Origin: Planctomycetota bacterium
GTDB taxonomy: Bacteria > Planctomycetota > UBA1135 > GCA-002748355
NCBI GenBank assembly: GCA_020638795.1
Contig: JACKHW010000019.1
Coordinates: 1 to 19,709, forward strand
DNA length: 19,709 nucleotides
Reading direction: 5' to 3'
Shown here: positions 15,740 to 19,709 of the stretch, one piece after another
How the letters are laid out: each line of letters opens with the position of its first letter
Position numbering within the stretch: the first letter of the stretch is position 1
Made by a program: the position numbers and the translations under genes
The notes under the pieces: generated by a model
Seen by the model: only the letters and a program-made list of their open reading frames with translations
Database searches by the model: none
Told to the model about the DNA's origin: nothing

Positions 15740-15774
15740 TTCGACCCACTGGATCGGCCCACTACAATGGGTCG
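15740..15774 (+). promoter_or_regulatory. Candidate promoter with inverted repeat before the 127-aa gene
   Basis: TTCGAC (15740-15745) and TACAAT (15763-15768) are separated by 17 bp, and TACAAT ends 6 nt before the ATG at 15775. An inverted repeat, CGACCCA (15742-15748) and TGGGTCG (15768-15774), brackets the -10 box and overlaps the -35. A regulator bound to it would block the promoter directly. Confidence 0.45.
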
Positions 15775-16158
15775 ATGACGGATACCTTCGAGCACTTCGG
15801 TGATCAGCAGTTCTCGCACGAAGTCCTGGAGCGAAACCGAACCGCGCTACGCGACGAAGCACGAGGCTTCGTGGCCCAGGCCTCTGGCGTCGAGCCCGTT
15901 GGTCTGATCCTCGATGCCGGTGCCGCCGAGGCGAAGCCATTCCTCGAAGCTCTCGAGCAGGCCACTGGCCGACAGCTGAATGTGCCCGGTTTCCTTGGTG
16001 TGGTGCCACGTCCCTTCGCTGTGCACATCCTTCGAGCGAGTTGCCCGGCCGCTCTCGACAACCTGCCGAACGGAGAGCTCGGCGTGAAGCTGCCGGTTCT
16101 CGTGGCCACGAAGGGCGGTTTTCGATTCGGCGAGGTCGACTACTCCGACGCATGCTGA
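15775..16158 (+). CDS. Small protein of unknown function, 127 aa
   Basis: I do not recognise this family. The protein is soluble-looking, with no signal peptide or membrane segment. The N-terminal third is charged and helical (EVLERNRTALRDEARGFVAQ), followed by an alternating strand/helix pattern (VGLILDAGAAEAKPFLEALEQ), which resembles a small alpha/beta fold. The end, LVATKGGFRFGEVDYSDAC, finishes in a C-terminal Cys. Start choice is uncertain: ATG 15775 has a -10-like TACAAT exactly 6 nt upstream, as at other genes here, while ATG 15709 has a perfect AGGAGG and would give 149 residues. It is transcribed away from the antiporter gene across a shared 110-bp region, so co-regulation is possible. 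The function cannot be named. Confidence 0.65.
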   Translation: MTDTFEHFGDQQFSHEVLERNRTALRDEARGFVAQASGVEPVGLILDAGAAEAKPFLEALEQATGRQLNVPGFLGVVPRPFAVHILRASCPAALDNLPNGELGVKLPVLVATKGGFRFGEVDYSDAC

Positions 16159-16179
16159 TGCCAATCGCATAGCCGAGGT

Positions 16180-16794
16180 TCACCGACTCGTCGCAGGGAA
16201 GCGCCAATCCCACCGGACTGCCGCCAAGCGAAACGCCACGATCACGACGACGCCTGACCACAGCGCGATCGGCTCGTCCACACCAGCGAAGCGCAGCAGC
16301 AGATACACCCAGCAGCCGACGAACGCGCAGACGGAGTAGAACGGCGTCGTCGACAGAAACAGCCGAGGCACTTGATTGCAGACGACATCGGCCATCAAGC
16401 CGCCGAACGCACCGGTGATCACCCCGAACAGCGATGCGATGAACATCGACACCTCGTACCGCGTCGTCTCGATCGCGATGCCGGCACCAACGATGCTGAA
16501 GAGCGCGAGCCCGAGCGCGTCCGGGATCAGCAGCCATTGTTCGAGTCGTTGCGGTAGCCGCGGGATCCACGCACCGACGATCGCGATTCCGAACAACGTC
16601 CACGCGTAGTGTTCGTGTGCGATCCAAAAGAGCGGTTGTCGATCGAGCAGCACATCGCGAAGCGTCCCGCCGCCGAACGCGACGATGAACGCGACTCCGC
16701 AGATGCCGACGAGGTCCATCGCGTTGCTGCGCGCGAGCAGCACGCCGTAGAGGCCGGCAGAGATCACGGCCAGGTATTGCAGCAGTTCGAACAT
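16180..16794 (-). CDS. TRIC/UPF0126-family (YicG-like) membrane channel protein
   Basis: A 204-residue protein with seven hydrophobic segments arranged as two pseudo-repeats, the usual size of bacterial TRIC-type proteins. The first repeat carries the canonical GGGTLRDVLL (about residues 41-50). The second has TGAFGGLMADVVCNQVP (about 127-143), where the Arg usually found before the Asp is an Ala. Bacterial TRIC homologues are trimeric cation-permeable channels, and some UPF0126 members are linked to glycine uptake, so the substrate here is open. The ATG at 16794 has no clear Shine-Dalgarno sequence. The gene ends 21 bp from the convergent stop of the 127-residue gene. Confidence 0.88.
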   Translation of the reverse strand: MFELLQYLAVISAGLYGVLLARSNAMDLVGICGVAFIVAFGGGTLRDVLLDRQPLFWIAHEHYAWTLFGIAIVGAWIPRLPQRLEQWLLIPDALGLALFSIVGAGIAIETTRYEVSMFIASLFGVITGAFGGLMADVVCNQVPRLFLSTTPFYSVCAFVGCWVYLLLRFAGVDEPIALWSGVVVIVAFRLAAVRWDWRFPATSR

Positions 16795-16802
16795 GAGTCG
16801 GA

Positions 16803-16948
16803 GTGGTACCGACGAAGCGGGTCCGGGCCTATCGCGACGGCAAGCAAATCGTGGACTTCGATCGCACGAACTACGCGCTGAGTCTACGTCCGGAGGTCGA
16901 GATCCCGGCTTCTCGAGATCCCGTCACCGGGGGCTCGCGGCCACGCCT
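16803..16948 (+). other. Possible short coding stretch or gene remnant
   Basis: Between the TRIC gene start and the dehydrogenase stop, the plus-strand frame from GTG 16803 reads RVRAYRDGKQIVDFDRTNYA, then LSLRPEVEIP. Its codons have the GC-rich third positions typical of genes in this window. The frame continues open to 17069, but that part is antisense to the dehydrogenase. No Shine-Dalgarno or promoter is seen and I recognise no family. It may be a real small gene, a remnant, or chance. Confidence 0.2.
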
Positions 16949-18427
16949 CTACTCCGCGTGCTGGAACGCGCCGCGGCCCTTGCGGAAGAGCAAGGCCGGC
17001 GCACGATCCGAACCCGTCACGGCTTCCGACGCCGGCTCGACTTCGAGGGGAACGCCGACCTCGAGCTGACACTCTTCGAGGGCGAGCCCGTTCGCGCGCA
17101 GGTGTTGCCCCAGACGTCCGTAGGCCTCCACCAAGTCCTTTCGACCCGCGATCCGTTCCCTGGCCTCGTCGAAGCCCAAAGATCTTCCACAACGGAGCGA
17201 AACATTGCCGAGATGACATAGCGCGCTCGAGACGTGCCCCTCCTCGATATCGGAGTTCAGATCGCTGTGCTTCCGACTGCGCACGGCCTGCACGAAGTTC
17301 GCGAAGTGATCCCCACCCCCGTTGAAGTCGCGCAGCTTCTCGCCGTCGTTCGACCAGACCGTTCCGCCGTTGTACGAATGGATCCGCATCTCGGCCTCGC
17401 TGCCGTGGATCACGCAACCGATGCTCGCGCCGTGGTACTGATCCATGGGGCTGCCTTGGACCTTTCCCTGCTCGTTCTTCGTGCCGGGTTTGCCGGACGG
17501 GAGTCCGCGCACTTCGAAGAGCAGAGGCGCCTTGGCGTACTCGTGCAGGATGAGTTGCGTATTCGGTGTCTCGCCATCGTCGTCGTACCCGAGTCGCGCG
17601 CCGAGGCTCAGCACACGCGGCGCGAGCTGCGATTCCCCGAGTGCCCAGCGACAGAGGTCCATCTGGTGGATGCCCTGATTGCCAAGGTCCCCGTTTCCGG
17701 TCGCCCAGATCCAGTGCCAGTCGTAGTGAAGACTGCGCCGGCGGAGAGGGACGAGCGGCGCGGGACCGGTCCAAAGGTCGTAGTCGATCGACTCGGGGAC
17801 CTTTTGGTCGCCCTGCACCTTGCCGATACTCGCGCGACGCTTGTAGCAGAGGCCGCGCGCGAGGCGGATCTCACCGAGCCCGCCGTCGTGGATGAACTGC
17901 ATCGCCTCCTGCATGCCGGTACTCGAACGACATTGCGTCCCCGAGCCGACGATCCGTCCGTGCTTGCGCGCGCTCTCGACGATGAGTCGGCCTTCGCGAA
18001 GGTTGTGCGAAACGGGCTTCTCGAGATAGCAGTCCTTGCCGGCCTCGCAGGCCCAGATCGCCATCAATGCGTGCCAATGGTTCGGCGTCGCGACGGAGAT
18101 CGCATCGATGTCTTCCGCCTCCAAGAGCTTCCGGATATCGGTGTAGGCGCGGACCTTCTCCCCAGCCGGCCAGCCGCGCTTCGGGTTGCCGTTCTCGAAG
18201 CGCTCGACCTCGCGCGCGAGGATGTCGCGATCGACATCACAGAGGGCGACGACGCGCACGCCTTTCAGGTTGCGGAAGCCCGCAATGTGCGCTCCACCAC
18301 GACTCCGTACGCCGACGACCGCAATGCGAAGGTCTTCATTGCTACCGAGACAGCGACTGCGAAGGGTCGCGGGAAGGACGAGACTCGCACTCGCGGCCCC
18401 GAGGAACGTCCTGCGTGTACAGATCAT
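16949..18427 (-). CDS. Tat-exported Gfo/Idh/MocA-family NAD(P) oxidoreductase
   Basis: A 492-residue protein. A twin-arginine signal (TRRTFLGAASASLVLPA, R5-R6) is followed by a Rossmann domain (RIAVVGVRSRGGAHIAGF, 34-51, a GxGxxG variant). The NHWH (116-119) and EKPVSHN (136-142) motifs are the family hallmark, with K137 as catalytic Lys. GDLGNQGIHQMD is the catalytic/substrate segment of the C-terminal domain. The protein ends with an AxxLLxRKGRGAF-like tail typical of the exported planctomycete subgroup. Such enzymes oxidise or reduce sugars, inositols or their derivatives; export by Tat implies folding with cofactor in the cytoplasm. The ATG at 18427 overlaps the TGA of the upstream lipoprotein gene (ATGA), so the two are translationally coupled. 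The substrate is unknown. Confidence 0.93.
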   Translation of the reverse strand: MICTRRTFLGAASASLVLPATLRSRCLGSNEDLRIAVVGVRSRGGAHIAGFRNLKGVRVVALCDVDRDILAREVERFENGNPKRGWPAGEKVRAYTDIRKLLEAEDIDAISVATPNHWHALMAIWACEAGKDCYLEKPVSHNLREGRLIVESARKHGRIVGSGTQCRSSTGMQEAMQFIHDGGLGEIRLARGLCYKRRASIGKVQGDQKVPESIDYDLWTGPAPLVPLRRRSLHYDWHWIWATGNGDLGNQGIHQMDLCRWALGESQLAPRVLSLGARLGYDDDGETPNTQLILHEYAKAPLLFEVRGLPSGKPGTKNEQGKVQGSPMDQYHGASIGCVIHGSEAEMRIHSYNGGTVWSNDGEKLRDFNGGGDHFANFVQAVRSRKHSDLNSDIEEGHVSSALCHLGNVSLRCGRSLGFDEARERIAGRKDLVEAYGRLGQHLRANGLALEECQLEVGVPLEVEPASEAVTGSDRAPALLFRKGRGAFQHAE

Positions 18428-19527
18428 CGTTTCTTCTCCTCGCCGTCCAATGGTTCGCTGTCCAATGGAACGCCGTCCAATGGATCGCCGTCCAATGGAG
18501 GGGCAGACTTGTAGGCGGCCCATTCGTGTTCGATGTCCTTGGCTTCGAGCGAACCCTGGTGCAGCAAGAATCGGTATCGCAAGGTCAAGGTCTTGTCCGC
18601 CGCCAGGGCGAAGCGACCGGCATCCTTCGGCCGCGGCGCCTTGCTCTGCTTCGTGAAGGCGTGAATGCCGAACGGATTCGCCGCGAGCAATCCATAGGTG
18701 CGCGCATGCCACCACGAAGGATGTCGCAAGTTCTGTGGGTGATCGAACATGACGACACCGATCAAGGTTTCGTCGCTCGCCCCGAGCGGTGGCCCTTGCG
18801 CGTGCAGCCATGCCGCCCGCGTTCCCCAGGCTTTCGTATCACGGAGCCCCGTGCTCATCAGGAGATGCCCGTTGGCGACCTCGCCCTCGACGCGCATCGA
18901 CGGCGTCAAGCGGATAGCCATCGTGCCCTCCTTCGTGTCTCCGAAGACGAGATCGCCATCCGAGGCGATCATCCTGACGACGAAATCCATGGTGCGCCTT
19001 CCGTCACGCTCGACGAATCGCACGACTCGCTCGTCTCTCAGGACGCGATCTCCGCTGGCCGCGATCCAATCGTCCGAGCTTCGGATCAGGGCGGTGTCCC
19101 GAGTCGTGCGTTTCGCGTCGATCGACGTCTGCACGATGCGCCCCGCCTCCTTGCCCTCGGTCCAGAAGTCGTGTCCGTTGACGTCGCCATGGGCGAACCA
19201 CAGGGATCGCTGGTGCGGGTGGTCCTTCTCCTCACCGGCCACTGCGGGCAGGATCGGCCAACGTCGCGTCAGCTCGTAGCCACCGGGCGCGAGTACGGGA
19301 TGGAAGAACGGACGGGAGACGTCCTTGAAGTGGTAGGCGAGGACGACCTGATCTCCACGACGGATCTCGACTCGATCGTCGAGCGTGCGCACGGAGAGTT
19401 CCGATCCCGTTCGCTCGGCAGCCGTTCGAGGCGCGTCCTGCTCGGCCTCTCGCTGGTTCGCTCCACATGCCCCCAGCACGAGGGCGGCAACGAGCACAAC
19501 GCGGAAGAACACCGTCGGAAGGATCAC
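18424..19527 (-). CDS. PmoA-like (DUF6807-type) lipoprotein
   Basis: A 367-residue protein beginning at GTG 19527, chosen because a lipoprotein signal starts there (VVLVAALVLGAC, lipobox LGAC, lipidated Cys about residue 21). The body matches the PmoA-like DUF6807 family: EKDHPHQRSLWFAHGDVNG followed by HDFW, later IGVVMFDHPQNLRHPSWW and TYGLLAANPFG. These His/Trp-rich motifs line the presumed carbohydrate-binding cleft. The family occurs mainly in Planctomycetota and Bacteroidota next to Gfo/Idh/MocA enzymes; despite the name it has no methane monooxygenase activity that I know of. The C-terminal tail is built of four PLDx units from a 15-bp tandem repeat and ends EEKKR. The stop overlaps the dehydrogenase start by 4 bp. 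Confidence 0.9.
   Translation of the reverse strand: MILPTVFFRVVLVAALVLGACGANQREAEQDAPRTAAERTGSELSVRTLDDRVEIRRGDQVVLAYHFKDVSRPFFHPVLAPGGYELTRRWPILPAVAGEEKDHPHQRSLWFAHGDVNGHDFWTEGKEAGRIVQTSIDAKRTTRDTALIRSSDDWIAASGDRVLRDERVVRFVERDGRRTMDFVVRMIASDGDLVFGDTKEGTMAIRLTPSMRVEGEVANGHLLMSTGLRDTKAWGTRAAWLHAQGPPLGASDETLIGVVMFDHPQNLRHPSWWHARTYGLLAANPFGIHAFTKQSKAPRPKDAGRFALAADKTLTLRYRFLLHQGSLEAKDIEHEWAAYKSAPPLDGDPLDGVPLDSEPLDGEEKKR
18441..18500 (-). repeat. Four 15-bp tandem repeats coding the lipoprotein tail
   Basis: Plus-strand units at 18441, 18456, 18471 and 18486 share CGCCGTCCAATGG plus two variable bases, with one C-to-T change in the second unit. On the coding strand each unit gives a five-residue PLDG/S-x-x repeat at the C-terminus of the PmoA-like protein. 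Changes in copy number keep the frame. Confidence 0.85.
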
Positions 19528-19709
19528 GCGTACTTCCGAACGCCGCTGATCACGACGGGTAAGGGAGAGGCAATGCGTGGTTTCGCGGCAGTGTGCTGCA
19601 TGACGGGCATCGTAGCCGTTCGAGGGATTGGGTTTGCGAGCGTCTGATGGGGAGATGAATCGTGCAGAATCGCCGACTGGGGGAACCCGCACGTTCACGT
19701 GCTCCCGCA
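19528..19709. other. Upstream region of the lipoprotein operon
   Basis: No gene is seen in these 182 bp on either strand. A weak GGAAG precedes the GTG at 19527. A 14-bp palindrome, GCACGT-TC-ACGTGC, occupies 19689-19702 near the window edge, 162 bp upstream of the start, and could be an operator for this operon or for a gene outside the window. Confidence 0.35.

Noticed and set aside
18441..18500. CRISPR-like short repeats
   Set aside because: Contiguous 15-bp units with no spacers, lying inside a coding region; a coding minisatellite, not an array.
17234..18514. 426-codon plus-strand frame antisense to the dehydrogenase
   Set aside because: Shadow of the Gfo/Idh/MocA gene; no start signals or recognisable motifs.
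18428..18811. Upstream extension of the dehydrogenase containing SIGRR repeats
   Set aside because: This is the 15-bp repeat of the lipoprotein gene read in another frame; the Tat signal at 18427 marks the true start.

Overview
The window is a roughly 60-65% GC (judged by eye), tightly packed bacterial chromosome segment with 15 intact protein genes plus one broken one. No phage, IS element, CRISPR array, rRNA or complete tRNA is visible. Several features point to Planctomycetota. These are a Tat-exported Gfo/Idh/MocA dehydrogenase translationally coupled to a PmoA-like (DUF6807-type) lipoprotein, several secreted proteins sharing a Cys/PIPN-containing C-terminal module that I associate with Planctomycetota, and few Shine-Dalgarno sites. 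This is an inference from family content; no marker gene is present.

Layout. 45-1260 (minus): a cupin, a small secreted protein that is almost only the C-terminal module, and a frameshifted relic of a third module protein. 1359-1796 (plus): a small exported protein with two BamE-like halves. 1803-2996 (minus) is a fold-type I aminotransferase, divergent from 3123-5672 (plus), which encodes a GT39-like membrane glycosyltransferase and a membrane-anchored endonuclease/exonuclease/phosphatase-fold enzyme. 5850-6866 (plus) is a secreted module protein whose 3' end overlaps a convergent SPFH/slipin gene (6850-7629, minus). 7630-8066 has no recognisable gene but holds a tRNA T-arm-like hairpin. 8067-9035 (minus) is another secreted module protein.

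9331-13916 (plus) is the metabolic core: a full-length pyruvate:ferredoxin (flavodoxin) oxidoreductase overlapping by 4 bp a dihydroorotate-dehydrogenase-like flavoprotein. 13991-15664 (minus) is a KefB-type cation:proton antiporter with an RCK domain, divergent from an unrecognised 127-residue protein (15775-16158). 16180-16794 (minus) is a TRIC/UPF0126 channel-like protein. 16949-19527 (minus) is the lipoprotein-dehydrogenase operon, probably for carbohydrate or polyol use.

Two cross-cutting observations stand out. First, five starts (906-, 3123+, 4749+, 9035-, 15775+) are preceded at exactly 6-7 nt by a TANNNT hexamer, the geometry of leaderless transcription. The PFOR operon instead carries good Shine-Dalgarno sites. 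Second, four copies of the same secreted C-terminal module, one of them broken, lie within 8.6 kb.
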